From positions 1,854,589-1,918,588 of the forward strand of contig NZ_VKKY01000001.1 of the NCBI RefSeq assembly GCF_008271695.1: a stretch of 64,000 nt of DNA, in the 5' to 3' direction. Source of the DNA: Rufibacter hautae (GTDB lineage Bacteria; Bacteroidota; Bacteroidia; Cytophagales; Hymenobacteraceae). Numbering within the stretch: position 1 is the first letter of the stretch; each line of letters starts with the position of its first letter. Below, one piece after another: positions 8,236 to 17,439 of the stretch. The position numbers and the translations under genes are program-made. Below the pieces are notes generated by a model that made no database searches, was not told where the DNA came from, and worked only from the letters and a program-made list of their open reading frames with translations.

Positions 8236-9705
8236 ATGAAAAAATTTATCATAGGTTTTTGCGCAGTGGTAGGCTTAGGGCTTACCTCCTGCGACAATTT
8301 TTTGGATGTCAATGAAGATCCAAATAACCCGGTTTCCACTACGCCTAATTACCTGCTGCCAAGCATTATTGGCAACGGCTTGCAGGTGCAGCTTTTATCT
8401 GAGCTGAGAGTGGGGCAGATCACGCAGAACATTGCCGGAAGAACGGCCAACATCACCACTGACCAGTACTTCTTCACGCCAGGTAACTCTACCTCTACCT
8501 TCAACAACACCTATTACCTGGTGGGTAGCAACATTGGCCCCATGATGGAGGCAGCGGCGGCAGAAGGTTCTCCTTATTATGTAGGGGCAGGCAAAGCCAT
8601 GAGAGCGATCATCATGGCCCACCTGACCGATATGCTGGGCGATGTTCCTTACACTGAGGCGTGGCAGGGATACACCAACATTGCACCTAAGTATGACCCG
8701 CAGGAGCAGATCTATTCTACCATCCTTACCTTGTTAGATGAGGCCGAGGTAGAGTTCTCTAAGCCTGCCACGGAGAACAAGCGTCCTTTCTATACCTCTA
8801 ACCCGGTAAGCGGAGACATTCTGTACCAGGGCGATGTAAGCAAATGGATCAAATTGGTGAACTCTATCAAGGCGCGTCAGCTAAACCACTTGACCAAGAA
8901 AGCCAACTACAACCCAGATGCGGTTCTGGCGGCCATTGACAAAGGAATCAAATCCAACGCCGATGACGCCATGTTGGGCTACAGACAACCCACTAGTGTA
9001 GAGTCTGCCACTACCAGCATCTTCGGGCCTACCAGAGCCAACTTTGCGAGCTATACCTTTGGCAAAATGTTCGTGAACCTGCTGAACGGAACCACTTTGC
9101 TGGGTGATGCCACGGCGGCAGATGACCCTCGTTTCCCTATCATCTCCCCGTCCTTAAGCAACGGAGCCGTACCAGGCGCTGGTTCTTCGCCAGCTCTTGC
9201 GGCCTCAGATATCTATGGCGGGTACTACTCTACAGACAATAGCCCTTTCCCGATGGTGACCAATGCTGAGATGCGTTTCATTGAGGCAGAAGCTGCTTTC
9301 CGCAAGGGTGACAAGGCTCGTGCCTTTACCGCGTACAAAGCTGGTATCACTGCGCACATGACTAAGCTGGGAGTAGCTGCGGCTGCCCAGGCTACGTACA
9401 TGGCCAGCGCAGCCGTTGCCCAAAGCGAGACTACCCTGACCCTGAAGAACATCATGGAGCAGAAGTACATTGCCATGTTCCTGAACCCAGAGTCATGGTC
9501 AGACATGCGCAGATTTGATTTCGACCCTACCATCTACCCAGGTTTCCAGATGCCAACCGGCGTGAACGCCCTGCTGAACGGTAAAGTAGTTCGTCGCCTC
9601 CCTCCTGCCCAGACTGAGACGCAGTTTAACCCAACTGAAGTAGCCAGAATGGGCTGGGGTGCCCAGGACTACGTGACCATTCCAGTTTGGTGGGATCAGC
9701 AATAG
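8236..9705 (+). CDS. SusD/RagB-like surface lipoprotein (SusD-like_2 type)
   Basis: 489 residues. Lipoprotein signal with lipobox GLTSC (Cys19) followed by DNFLDVNEDPNNP, the typical start of the SusD-like_2 subfamily. The rest is the all-helical TPR-like fold (ILTLLDEAEVEF; KWIKLVNSIKARQLNHL; FIEAEAAFRKGDKARAF), ending with the family's QMPTGVNALLNGK-type region and a C-terminal WWDQQ. It would cap the SusC barrel and bind the substrate at the cell surface. The subfamily and the absence of any glycoside hydrolase or sulfatase nearby leave the ligand open; peptides are as likely as glycans. Confidence 0.93.
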   Translation: MKKFIIGFCAVVGLGLTSCDNFLDVNEDPNNPVSTTPNYLLPSIIGNGLQVQLLSELRVGQITQNIAGRTANITTDQYFFTPGNSTSTFNNTYYLVGSNIGPMMEAAAAEGSPYYVGAGKAMRAIIMAHLTDMLGDVPYTEAWQGYTNIAPKYDPQEQIYSTILTLLDEAEVEFSKPATENKRPFYTSNPVSGDILYQGDVSKWIKLVNSIKARQLNHLTKKANYNPDAVLAAIDKGIKSNADDAMLGYRQPTSVESATTSIFGPTRANFASYTFGKMFVNLLNGTTLLGDATAADDPRFPIISPSLSNGAVPGAGSSPALAASDIYGGYYSTDNSPFPMVTNAEMRFIEAEAAFRKGDKARAFTAYKAGITAHMTKLGVAAAAQATYMASAAVAQSETTLTLKNIMEQKYIAMFLNPESWSDMRRFDFDPTIYPGFQMPTGVNALLNGKVVRRLPPAQTETQFNPTEVARMGWGAQDYVTIPVWWDQQ

Positions 9706-9739
9706 TAGGTAGAAGTATAGGAATTAATCTAAAGAAGAT

Positions 9740-10993
9740 ATGAAAAGCATTTTTAATAAATACCTGGCCCTGCCTGCCGTTGCTTTGTCTTGTTTGTCTT
9801 TGACCTCCTGTGAGGAAGACTACGAAGCACCGTATAGAATTACCGAAGACTCTTTCCAGATTTTCCAAGCTACCGGTACACTGCCGGTAGCCGCGAAATA
9901 TGCCGCAGGAGAAACCGTGAAAATGGAGTTGGTGTACAACAAAACCGATGTGAAGGAGATTGTGCTCCTGCAGAAGTTTGACAACCAGGATTCCTCCGTG
10001 GTAAGAACCATACCAGCCCAAGGTGCTTTCTCAAAATATAAGAAAGCTGATACACTGGTAGTGGAGTACGTAGTGCCCGCCGGGTTGGCCAATAAGGCTA
10101 CAGTTCGGTTAGATGCCAAAGCCATTGGGTTCAACAACGCCTCTAAAACCAGAAGCGCATCGTTCAGAATAGCCGAGGCTACCCCTACCATCAAGATCAA
10201 AAGCGTAGCGCACCGTTCTGCCGTGACGTCCGGTGCGAACACCGCCAATGACGTGATCCGGTACGAATTGGTGCTGAACGAAGGCGGCGTTACTTCTGCC
10301 ACTGCTACTACTTCAGCTTCTGCCATCCTGTTCAAGGACCTGGACAGCTTGAACGTGTACGCTACCGTAGGCACCAGCCCAGAGACCAGAATCGATAGAA
10401 TCGGATTGACCAAATCTGGCGCCGCGCTTACCAGAAACGTAGATGTGAAGGTACCAGCCAACGCCGTTGGGCAGGATGTGGTTTTCCGTTTCGAGGCGAA
10501 AGCCGTTTCTCCTAAGAACGCTGCTTCTGTGAGTTCTGCACCGGTGAGCATTGTGGCGGCCACTCCTTTCACAGGAACTGCTACTGCTACCATCGGGATC
10601 AACGGGGATGCCGCGGCCACTTCCTTCAACTTTGTGGGAAGAGCCAATGTAGGAACCGAAACTGAAGTTACGAACAAGGACATCACAGTGACTAGTGTGG
10701 CGGGCAACAAGTTTGTGGTGAAAGCCGAGAACAAGACTGCTTTTGTGAAAACCACAGCTGCCGTGTACAACAGCGCCACCGTAAACAGCGTGCGGCAGGC
10801 GTATTATACCGCTTCTGCGGCCACGCCAAGCACGGTAGTGACTTCTATTGCTGACTTGGTAGTGGGTGACGTGTACATCGCCAAATTGGTGGATAAAAAC
10901 AACTACGTGATCTTCAAGGTAACCGGCATCAACAGAGCCGGCGCCGATAACCAGACCACGGCTACCTTAGAGTACAAGTACCTGCAACCATAA
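9740..10993 (+). CDS. Surface lipoprotein, third gene of the SusCD operon
   Basis: 417 residues. Lipobox SLTSC (Cys24), followed directly by EED, an acidic run like the Bacteroidota surface-export signal. The rest is beta-rich with many T, V and A residues and looks like two or three Ig-like sandwich domains (residues ~30-150, 155-275, 285-417). I recognise no named family. Its position, 34 bases after susD on the same strand, is that of the SusE/SusF or surface-binding-protein gene, so an accessory ligand-binding role is inferred. A double terminator follows. Confidence 0.75.
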   Translation: MKSIFNKYLALPAVALSCLSLTSCEEDYEAPYRITEDSFQIFQATGTLPVAAKYAAGETVKMELVYNKTDVKEIVLLQKFDNQDSSVVRTIPAQGAFSKYKKADTLVVEYVVPAGLANKATVRLDAKAIGFNNASKTRSASFRIAEATPTIKIKSVAHRSAVTSGANTANDVIRYELVLNEGGVTSATATTSASAILFKDLDSLNVYATVGTSPETRIDRIGLTKSGAALTRNVDVKVPANAVGQDVVFRFEAKAVSPKNAASVSSAPVSIVAATPFTGTATATIGINGDAAATSFNFVGRANVGTETEVTNKDITVTSVAGNKFVVKAENKTAFVKTTAAVYNSATVNSVRQAYYTASAATPSTVVTSIADLVVGDVYIAKLVDKNNYVIFKVTGINRAGADNQTTATLEYKYLQP

Positions 10994-11001
10994 AGAATAC
11001 C

Positions 11002-11035
11002 AAAGAAGGGTTGCTCATAAGAGCCGCCCTTCTTT
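11002..11035 (+). terminator. Terminator of the SusCD operon
   Basis: 9-bp perfect stem AAAGAAGGG (11002-11010) with 11027-11035, followed by TTTTTT. It begins 8 bases after the stop of the third gene. Confidence 0.8.
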
Positions 11036-11053
11036 TTTTGACCTTACTTAGAT

Positions 11054-11099
11054 AAAAGAGAAAGGCCCTTCCGCAACAGCAGAAGGGCCTTTCTCTTTT
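11054..11099. terminator. Bidirectional terminator between SusCD operon and fumC
   Basis: Perfect 18-bp stem, 11054-11071 with 11082-11099, A-rich and T-rich at its two ends. It serves as a second stop for the SusCD operon and as the stop for fumC on the other strand. Confidence 0.9.
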
Positions 11100-11130
11100 A
11101 AGGGTGTTTTTGCCAGAAGAGGCTAAAAAC
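11099..11130. repeat. Dispersed palindrome copy
   Basis: GGGTGTTTTTGCCAGAAGAG then GCTAAAAAC. It lies 7 bases past the fumC stop and touches the preceding terminator. Confidence 0.65.
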
Positions 11131-11137
11131 CCCAGGA

Positions 11138-12535
11138 TTACTTTTTCAAGCTTCCGATCATATCCTCCGGACGTACCCACTCGGTGAACTGCTCATCAGT
11201 GAGCAGGCCTAAGTCAAGGGCAGCTTGGCGCAGAGTAGTGCCTTCTTTGTGGGCTTTCTTCGCGATTTTGGCCGCGTTGTCATAGCCTACGTGCGGGTTC
11301 AAAGCAGTTACCAGCATCAAAGAGTTCTCCAGTTGGCGTTTGATTACCTCGTAGTTCGGCTCAATACCCACGGCGCAGTGCTTGTCAAAAGAATCGCAGG
11401 CATCAGCTAATAAGCGGGCGCTCATGAGCAGGTTGTAGATCATTACTGGCTTGAACACATTCAGCTCGAAGTGACCGTTCATGCCGCCTACGGAGATCGC
11501 CACGTCATTCCCGATTACCTGGGCGCACACCATGGTCATGGCCTCGGCCTGGGTTGGGTTTACTTTGCCTGGCATGATGGAAGAACCCGGTTCGTTCTCC
11601 GGGATGATGATTTCACCAATACCGGAACGCGGACCTGAAGCCAGCAAACGGATATCGTTGGCAATCTTCATCAGGCTTACGGCCAGTTGCTTTAGGGCAC
11701 CGGAAGTCTCCACGATGGCATCGTGGGCAGCCAGGGACTCAAACTTGTTCTCAGCGGTTCTTAAAGGTAAGCCAGAGAACTCAGCAATCTTCTGGGCCAC
11801 CAATTCGGCGTAGCCTTGCGGGGTGTTCAAACCGGTTCCTACGGCAGAACCTCCTAAGGCAAGTTCGCTCAGGTGGTCTAAGGTGTTTCTAAGGGCGCGC
11901 ATGCCATGATCCAGCTGAGACACGTAACCAGACAGTTCCTGGCCCAAGGTCAATGGCGTAGCATCCATTAAGTGCGTCCGGCCGATCTTCACCACGTTCA
12001 TGTACTCCTGTGACTTGGCGTGCAGCGTGTCGCGTAGTTTCTGCACCATTGGCAGGGTATGCTCAGCTACTACCTTGTAACCGGCAATGTGCATGGCCGT
12101 CGGGAAAGTGTCGTTGGAAGATTGCGATTTGTTGACGTCGTCGTTCGGGTGGATTTTCTTTTTCTCATCCATCAGGTCGCCGCCCAACAGCACGTGCGCG
12201 CGGTTGGCTACCACCTCGTTCACGTTCATGTTGCTCTGGGTACCTGAACCAGTCTGCCAAACGACCAACGGGAACTGATCGGCTAACTCACCAGCCAGAA
12301 TCTCGTCACATACGCGGCCAATAATTTCGGCTTTGTCTTGCGGAAGTACGCCTAAATCGGCGTTGGTGTAGGCGGCGGCTTTCTTTAAGATAGCGAAAGC
12401 GTCGATAACTTCAGTTGGCATTAACTGGCCCCCGATGGTGAAGTTTTCTTTGGAACGTTGGGTCTGGGCACCCCAGTATTTATCGGCGGGCACCTCTACC
12501 GGGCCCATGGTGTCTTTCTCTATGCGTACGCTCAT
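11138..12535 (-). CDS. fumC: Class II fumarate hydratase
   Basis: 465 residues, the usual length of class II fumarases. It catalyses reversible hydration of fumarate to malate in the TCA cycle, in the cytosol, without an iron-sulfur cluster. Family landmarks: [10 protein letters not shown] near residue 20, [13 protein letters not shown] near 96, [13 protein letters not shown] near 137, and the fumarase/aspartase signature [11 protein letters not shown] near 317, whose first serines are catalytic. ATG at 12535 follows a candidate promoter box 35 bases upstream. It is separated from the upstream dipeptidase gene by a dispersed palindrome and looks independently transcribed. Confidence 0.97.
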   Translation of the reverse strand: MSVRIEKDTMGPVEVPADKYWGAQTQRSKENFTIGGQLMPTEVIDAFAILKKAAAYTNADLGVLPQDKAEIIGRVCDEILAGELADQFPLVVWQTGSGTQSNMNVNEVVANRAHVLLGGDLMDEKKKIHPNDDVNKSQSSNDTFPTAMHIAGYKVVAEHTLPMVQKLRDTLHAKSQEYMNVVKIGRTHLMDATPLTLGQELSGYVSQLDHGMRALRNTLDHLSELALGGSAVGTGLNTPQGYAELVAQKIAEFSGLPLRTAENKFESLAAHDAIVETSGALKQLAVSLMKIANDIRLLASGPRSGIGEIIIPENEPGSSIMPGKVNPTQAEAMTMVCAQVIGNDVAISVGGMNGHFELNVFKPVMIYNLLMSARLLADACDSFDKHCAVGIEPNYEVIKRQLENSLMLVTALNPHVGYDNAAKIAKKAHKEGTTLRQAALDLGLLTDEQFTEWVRPEDMIGSLKK

Positions 12536-12569
12536 GTCTGTTAGAAAATGGTTAATACTTTAGATAGCT

Positions 12570-12577
12570 CAAAACTA
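12570..12577 (-). promoter_or_regulatory. Candidate -7 box for fumC
   Basis: Read on the minus strand this is TAGTTTTG, an exact TAnnTTTG match, 35 bases before the fumC ATG. No clear TTG -33 element is visible. Confidence 0.5.
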
Positions 12578-12617
12578 CGGAATTATTCATAAAAAACGGG
12601 CGACGATCACGCCTCCC

Positions 12618-12654
12618 GTTTCTAGTCTGTTTTCAGGAAAAGAGCCTTGGAACA
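12618..12654. repeat. Dispersed palindrome copy
   Basis: Core TCTGTTTTCAGGAAAAGAGCC. It begins 17 bases beyond the dipeptidase stop codon on the minus strand. Confidence 0.75.
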
Positions 12655-12671
12655 GCAGCTTCCTTGAGGGC

Positions 12672-13391
12672 CTACTGCTTCATCTTCTTCAGGTCCTCAA
12701 ACCGAATATCCATAAGCGGATAATTGGGCCAATCATTAAAGTCATAATGCCACCATTCATTGTGGAAAACGGTGAATCCGTGGCGCTGCATGGTGTTGAT
12801 AAGCAAGGCGCGGTTCTTCTTCACCTGCGCAGACACGTGTGGATAATCTGGGTGCGACTGTTTCACCGTGGCATCATACGGCGTGGGCATCTCCAGTTCT
12901 TTTCCGTCTTTGAGGCTGATAAGGGTCAGGTCCATGGCGCAGCCGCGGTTATGGCGAGACCCATTTTTAGGATTAGCCACGTAGGCTTTCCGTTTTACTT
13001 TTTTAAAGAAAAGCTCTGTGACATGGTATGGGCGGTAACCGTCATAAATCTTCAGACCCAAGCCTAGCGGTTTCAGTTCTGCTTGAATCTTCTTTAGGGC
13101 ATCGGCTACGGGTTTGCGGGCATAAGCAGTGGAAATGGTATATACTGGCTCTTTTACCAGGTTATCTGCCGTGGCATATTTGATGTCCAGTACTAGTCCT
13201 GGTATGTAGGACTGCAGTTCCACTAACTCCTGCTTGGGGTCTTGGGCCACCAGTTGCTGGTACAAGGCAGTAGAAGTCACTACGGGCAATCCATACTTGT
13301 TTTTAGCGATGGCCAGCGTAGCCGGGGCCTGTGCCCAGGCATGGATAGTGGCTACAAACCAAAAAAGGAAAAGGCAGAGATGTTTTTTCAT
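12672..13391 (-). CDS. Exported D-Ala-D-Ala dipeptidase (VanX/DdpX family)
   Basis: 239 residues with signal peptide MKKHLCLFLFWFVATIHAWA. The VanX zinc site is intact: SRHNRGCAMD near residue 147 (SxHxxGxAxD) and EWWHYDF near 216 (ExxWH), with the conserved arginine in YDGYRPY. The enzyme hydrolyses D-alanyl-D-alanine. Outside a vancomycin cluster (no VanH or VanA here) the role is most likely periplasmic recycling of peptidoglycan dipeptide. The start codon overlaps the stop of a 54-codon membrane peptide gene (ATGA), so the two are probably translated together. Confidence 0.93.
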   Translation of the reverse strand: MKKHLCLFLFWFVATIHAWAQAPATLAIAKNKYGLPVVTSTALYQQLVAQDPKQELVELQSYIPGLVLDIKYATADNLVKEPVYTISTAYARKPVADALKKIQAELKPLGLGLKIYDGYRPYHVTELFFKKVKRKAYVANPKNGSRHNRGCAMDLTLISLKDGKELEMPTPYDATVKQSHPDYPHVSAQVKKNRALLINTMQRHGFTVFHNEWWHYDFNDWPNYPLMDIRFEDLKKMKQ

Positions 13392-13552
13392 TTGCGTCTA
13401 TAGACCACGTACGCCAGAATACCAGATACCAGAAAGGTGAGCAGCCGCAGCCACTCTATGCGGCCGGTAGTGAAATAGGTAAGACAAAGGGCAGTCCAGG
13501 CGAGCAGCGTACCAAGGATAAAGAGAAATAAGATAAGCCTTCTGTTTTTCAT
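13388..13552 (-). CDS. Small two-helix membrane protein coupled to the dipeptidase
   Basis: 54 residues starting MKNRRLILFLFILGTLLAW. It has two hydrophobic helices (about residues 6-26 and 36-52) joined by a short FTTGRIEW loop, and a basic C-terminus YRRK. Its TGA stop overlaps the dipeptidase ATG by the tetranucleotide ATGA, the classic arrangement for translational coupling. That supports it as a real gene over an overlapping 74-codon frame that lacks such features. Function unknown; it could anchor or regulate the dipeptidase. Too small for family assignment by eye. Confidence 0.65.
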   Translation of the reverse strand: MKNRRLILFLFILGTLLAWTALCLTYFTTGRIEWLRLLTFLVSGILAYVVYRRK

Positions 13553-13958
13553 GTAGGTGTAAGGTGAAGCCGGACACTATCAGTGGCCCGAGCATGACTT
13601 TTCTTTTACTTTGCCTCAACAACTATTCCCCTGAAAAAACTCATTTTTCAACTCTTTTTATAGAAGGAGGATCAAAACGGCAGATGAATGCAGGGAGGAA
13701 GAAGCTTTAAATATAGATAATTTCTAATATGCACGCAGCACGTTGCCAGCAAAGGATCAATCCTGCTCTCTTTGCTTGTAGCTGCTACACTTATTTCAAG
13801 TGCTTTAACGGTATTTTCCAGAAAGAAGGCCTAAAACAGAAAGGAAACCTACAAGGAAAAGGAAGATGTTGGCTGTAATAAATATCTATTTTCCCCTACT
13901 AATAAACGGGTCGTTAGTGGCCCCAATTAAACGAGAGAACAAACCCTTTTCCCTTACC
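13553..13958. other. Divergent intergenic region before the M16 peptidase
   Basis: About 400 bases between two divergent starts. It contains one dispersed palindrome copy and otherwise no ORF or RNA gene that I can support. Part of it (13866-13958) is open in the M16 frame, but reads as non-coding upstream of a good signal-peptide start. Confidence 0.5.
13806..13838. repeat. Dispersed palindrome copy in a divergent promoter region
   Basis: GGTATTTTCCAGAAAGAAGG then CCTAAAACA. One of the few copies not placed after a stop codon. Confidence 0.65.
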
Positions 13959-16832
13959 ATGAACAGAAGACTAAAAGTAGCGTGCTTATCTGTCTTGCTG
14001 GGCAGTATGGCCGTGAGCCCTGCCCAAAGCGTGTGGGCGCAGGCCGCTAAGAAACCTGCCGCCAAAGCCACGGCCAAATCCTCCGCCGCTACCCCGCAAT
14101 TCGATCTGAAGTCTGAGAAGTACAAGCTGGCCAACGGCCTGGAGGTGGTGTTGCACCAAGACAAATCAGACCCGAAGGTGGCAGTGGCCATCATGTACCA
14201 CGTAGGCTCTAACCGCGAAAAACCGGGCCGTACGGGTTTTGCGCACTTCTTTGAGCACATGCTGTTCCAGAACTCAGAGAACGTGGGCAAGGGCAACTTC
14301 ATCAAAGGCGTAAACCAGATTGGTGGCACGTTCAACGGCGGTACCTTCACCGATGGGACCGTGTATTACGAGGTGGTTCCCAAGGATGCGTTGGAGAGAA
14401 TCCTCTGGATGGAGTCTGACCGAATGGGCTTCTTCATCAATACTGTTAGCGAGTGGGGCCTGGAGAACGAGAAGCAGGTGGTGAAAAACGAGAAGCGCCA
14501 GCGTGTGGATAACCAGCCTTACGGACACACCAACTACGTGATTTTGAAGAACCTGTACCCAGCCAGTCACCCGTACAACTGGGAGGTGATTGGGTCGCTG
14601 GAAGACCTCCAGAACGCTACCTTAGATGATGTAAAGGAGTTTTATGAACAGTGGTACGGTGTGAATAACGCCACGCTGGTACTTACCGGAGACTTTGAAA
14701 CCGCCGATGCAAAGAAGCTGGTAGAGAAGTATTTCGGAGAACTGAAGCCTAGGCCTGCGGTGAAGCCTTTAACCCCAATGCCAGTCAAACTGGCGGCTAC
14801 CAAGTCGTTATTCCACGTGGATAACTTCGCCAACCTGCCGGAGCTTACTATGGTGTACCCTACGGTAGAACAGTACCACAAAGACTCTTACGCCCTGGAC
14901 ATGCTGGGCAGCCTCTTGTCTGATGGCAAGAACTCGCCCTTTGAGCGCATCATTGTGGAAGAGAAGAAACTGGCGCCGGGTGCCTCCGCCGGCCAATCAT
15001 CAGCCGAGATTGCCGGTACCTTCCGGGTGCGGGTGCGTGCCTTTGATAAGAAGGATTTGGACGAGGTACAGGCCGCCGTGTTCGCCGCTTTTGACAAGTT
15101 TGAGAAAGAAGGCGTGAACGAGAAAGAACTGGAGCGTCTGAAAATCCGCCAGGAAACTGCTTTGTACAACGGTATCTCCAGCCTCCTGAACAAGGCTTTC
15201 CAACTGGCCCAGTACAACGAGTTTGCCGGGGACCCCAGCTTCGCGAAGAAAGACATTGCCATGACTCAGGCTGTGACCGCGCAGGACATCATGAACGTGT
15301 ACCGTAAGTACATCAAGGGCAAACCGTACGTGGCTACCAGCTTCGTGCCCAAAGGCCAGGAAGATCTAGCGCTGAAAGGTGCCGTGAAAGCCGAGGTAGT
15401 GGAAGAGAAAGTGGTGGCTGGCGCCGAAGGAGCCAACACTGGCAAGGAACCGACTACCTTTGCGAAAACGCCGTCTAAAATTGACCGCAGCAAGATGCCC
15501 GAGCTGAGCAAAAACTTCAGCTTCAAAGCCCCCGCCATCTGGACCTCGCAGCTTAAGAACGGCATGAAAGTGTACGGCATAGAGCAGACCGAATTGCCGC
15601 TGGTGCAGTTCAGCATCCAGATCAAAGGCGGTATGCAGCTGGATGATTCTAAGAAGATAGGAACCGCCTCGCTGGTAGACGCCATGCTCATGGAAGGTAC
15701 CAAAAACAAGACGCCGCAACAGCTGGAGGAAGCCATTGGGCAGCTAGGCGCCTTCATCAACGTGAACTCGTCTTCAGAAGACATCACCATCTCGGGCAAC
15801 ACGCTTTCTCGCAACTTTCCGCAGGTGATGAAACTGGTGGAGGAGATTCTGCTGGAGCCACGCTGGGACGAAGCCGAGTTTGCCAAAGCCAAACAGGCCA
15901 AGCTGAACCAGATCAAGCAGAACCAGGCCAACCCGGGCAGCATCGCTTCCCTGGCCTTCAACAAAGTGTTGTACGGCGAGAACAGCCGCTTTGCCTACCC
16001 AACCATCGGGACGATGGAAACGGTGCAGGGCATCACGCTGCAGGACTTGAAAGATTACTACCAGAAGAACTTCTCGCCGAGCATCGCCAGTTTCCAGGTG
16101 GCCGGGAACGTGAAGCAGGCCGAGGTAGCTAAAGCCTTGACGGGTCTAGAGCAGAAATGGGCCGCTAAAAACGTCAGCCTGCCTACGCCCATCACCGCTA
16201 CTAATAAACCTGCCGCCCGTCTGTACTTCATAGACCAGCCAGACGCGAAGCAATCGGTGATTTACGCCGGTTACCTGGCCGTACCAGTCGGTTCTCCGGA
16301 TTACGCCGCCTTGCAGGCCATCAACCACAAACTGGGTGCCGGCTCGGCCTCTACCCTGTTCAACGTGCTGCGTCTGCAGAAAGGGTACACCTACGGGGCC
16401 GGATCGGGCTTCTCGCGCCGTCCAACCGCGCCTGGCATGTTTGCCGCCTCTTCCAGCGTGCGCACGAACGTCACGAAGGAATCATTGCAGACCCTAGATG
16501 AGATCCTGAAAACCTACGGCACCAGCTACACCGAGCAGGACCTAGCCACGACCAAAGGCGCCTTGATCAAGGAGACTGCGCTGAGCTACGAAACCCTAGG
16601 CAGCCTGGTAGGCTTGCTGGAAAACATCAGCACCTACAACCTGCCCCTGGATTATATCAAGCAGAACGAGTCCGCTATCCAGAACCTGAGCTACACCCAG
16701 GCCAAGAGCCTTATCAACAACTACATTGACCCTAGCAAAATGGTCTACGTAGTGGTGGGCGACGCCAAAACCCAATTAGCGGGCCTCAAAGACCTGGGCT
16801 TGGGAGAGCCCGTAGTATTGCAGAACAAGTAA
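13959..16832 (+). CDS. Exported M16-family zinc metallopeptidase (two-domain)
   Basis: 957 residues from ATG 13959, chosen because it begins a signal peptide (MNRRLKVACLSVLLGSM...VWAQ). The N-terminal M16 domain carries the inverted zinc motif H96-F-F-E-H100 and a downstream glutamate in VVKNE near residue 178. A second M16-like half starts near residue 525 (IWTSQLKNGMKVYGIEQTE) and lacks HxxEH, as in other tandem M16 proteins where the second half completes the chamber. An alanine/lysine-rich linker follows the signal peptide. Likely a periplasmic peptidase degrading short peptides. Monocistronic, closed by a terminator. Confidence 0.93.
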   Translation: MNRRLKVACLSVLLGSMAVSPAQSVWAQAAKKPAAKATAKSSAATPQFDLKSEKYKLANGLEVVLHQDKSDPKVAVAIMYHVGSNREKPGRTGFAHFFEHMLFQNSENVGKGNFIKGVNQIGGTFNGGTFTDGTVYYEVVPKDALERILWMESDRMGFFINTVSEWGLENEKQVVKNEKRQRVDNQPYGHTNYVILKNLYPASHPYNWEVIGSLEDLQNATLDDVKEFYEQWYGVNNATLVLTGDFETADAKKLVEKYFGELKPRPAVKPLTPMPVKLAATKSLFHVDNFANLPELTMVYPTVEQYHKDSYALDMLGSLLSDGKNSPFERIIVEEKKLAPGASAGQSSAEIAGTFRVRVRAFDKKDLDEVQAAVFAAFDKFEKEGVNEKELERLKIRQETALYNGISSLLNKAFQLAQYNEFAGDPSFAKKDIAMTQAVTAQDIMNVYRKYIKGKPYVATSFVPKGQEDLALKGAVKAEVVEEKVVAGAEGANTGKEPTTFAKTPSKIDRSKMPELSKNFSFKAPAIWTSQLKNGMKVYGIEQTELPLVQFSIQIKGGMQLDDSKKIGTASLVDAMLMEGTKNKTPQQLEEAIGQLGAFINVNSSSEDITISGNTLSRNFPQVMKLVEEILLEPRWDEAEFAKAKQAKLNQIKQNQANPGSIASLAFNKVLYGENSRFAYPTIGTMETVQGITLQDLKDYYQKNFSPSIASFQVAGNVKQAEVAKALTGLEQKWAAKNVSLPTPITATNKPAARLYFIDQPDAKQSVIYAGYLAVPVGSPDYAALQAINHKLGAGSASTLFNVLRLQKGYTYGAGSGFSRRPTAPGMFAASSSVRTNVTKESLQTLDEILKTYGTSYTEQDLATTKGALIKETALSYETLGSLVGLLENISTYNLPLDYIKQNESAIQNLSYTQAKSLINNYIDPSKMVYVVVGDAKTQLAGLKDLGLGEPVVLQNK

Positions 16833-16856
16833 GCCAGAGAAACCTTCTTGGTTCCC

Positions 16857-16886
16857 AAAAGCCCGTTGCCCATGCAGCGGGCTTTT
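16857..16886 (+). terminator. Terminator after the M16 peptidase
   Basis: 13-bp stem with one G-U pair (16857-16869 with 16874-16886), GCCCG core, followed by CTTTTGC. It begins 25 bases after the stop. Confidence 0.8.
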
Positions 16887-16896
16887 CTTTTGCTTC

Positions 16897-16929
16897 TGTT
16901 TTAGGGCTGTTTTTGAGGAAATGCAAGGG
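16897..16929. repeat. Dispersed palindrome copy
   Basis: TGTTTTAGGGCTGTTTTTGA then GGAAATGCAAGG; the right half is degenerate. It follows the M16 terminator directly. Confidence 0.65.
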
Positions 16930-16936
16930 AAGCGTG

Positions 16937-16970
16937 AACCCACCCTACCCCTTCGAGGAGGGGAATTCTG
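16937..16970. repeat. CCCCT-AGGGG repeat, copy 1
   Basis: AACCCACCCTACCCC, then TTCGAGGAGGGGAATTCTG, with CCCC/GGGG arms. A near copy lies at 39726-39760. Both sit just after a dispersed palindrome. Confidence 0.7.
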
Positions 16971-17130
16971 GAATGCGTCAGGAAGTAGTTGAGCCGCAGT
17001 TCTGGTTGTTGGTGATAACACCAACAACGGCGTCCATGTCAGCTTCATTCCCCTTAGTAGTAGCATTTGCTCAAAAGACCTCGTAGCGTCCGGAGTTCAT
17101 GCAATTGTCTATACTCATGACTGGTAACTA

Positions 17131-17155
17131 GTAGGAACACCTCTTGTGGGTGCCC
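17131..17155. repeat. TAGG-CTTGTGG-TGCCC repeat, copy 1
   Basis: GTAGGAACACCTCTTGTGGG followed by TGCCC. It matches the hairpin at 39820-39844 and resembles the short TAGGGGC-type inverted repeats found between genes in many bacteria. Confidence 0.55.
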
Positions 17156-17260
17156 TTGCAGATAGCTATTGGTTATCGTGGAAGACCCGTTTGAGACAAG
17201 GCAGTGCCTGGTCTCTACATGACCAAATTACCCAACCTAACGCCACAGCAATCTGTTTCC

Positions 17261-17313
17261 TGCGGCAGGCCGGGGCGAAGGCCTACAGTGAGGCCGAGGC
17301 ACGGCCTGCCGCA
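17261..17313. repeat. Large inverted repeat, possible structured RNA or repeat remnant
   Basis: Perfect 11-bp arms TGCGGCAGGCC (17261-17271) and GGCCTGCCGCA (17303-17313), with an inner GGCC...GGCC hairpin. The flanks (CTGTTTCC and GGAGGAACTG) are partly complementary, so the structure may extend further. GC-rich in an otherwise average region. Confidence 0.55.
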
Positions 17314-17439
17314 CGGAGGAACTGTCCGAATGGCAGTGGCCTGCGTTGACTATAAAACAGATAGCTTTAGCCAGGTGATATCTTAACTGAAGCCTCACTG
17401 TCCGAGCGTCAGCGAGTTTGAGGGTTCTTGATTCTTTTG

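Noticed and set aside
9820-10779. Long open frame (319 codons) antisense to the third SusCD-operon gene
   Set aside because: Its hydrophobic, Ala/Thr/Val-rich product is a shadow of the T/V/A-rich sense gene; the sense frame has signal peptide, lipobox and operon context.
12672-13391. Vancomycin resistance cluster
   Set aside because: VanX family protein only; VanH, VanA-type ligase and VanRS are absent, so recycling is the simpler role.
13398-13622. 74-codon frame overlapping the region upstream of the dipeptidase
   Set aside because: The alternative 54-codon frame has two clean membrane helices and an ATGA overlap with the next gene; the 74-codon one has neither.
17146-17386. Short open frames (60-67 codons) in the 17-kb gap
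   Set aside because: They cross the large inverted repeat and have no protein character; best explained as non-coding repeats.
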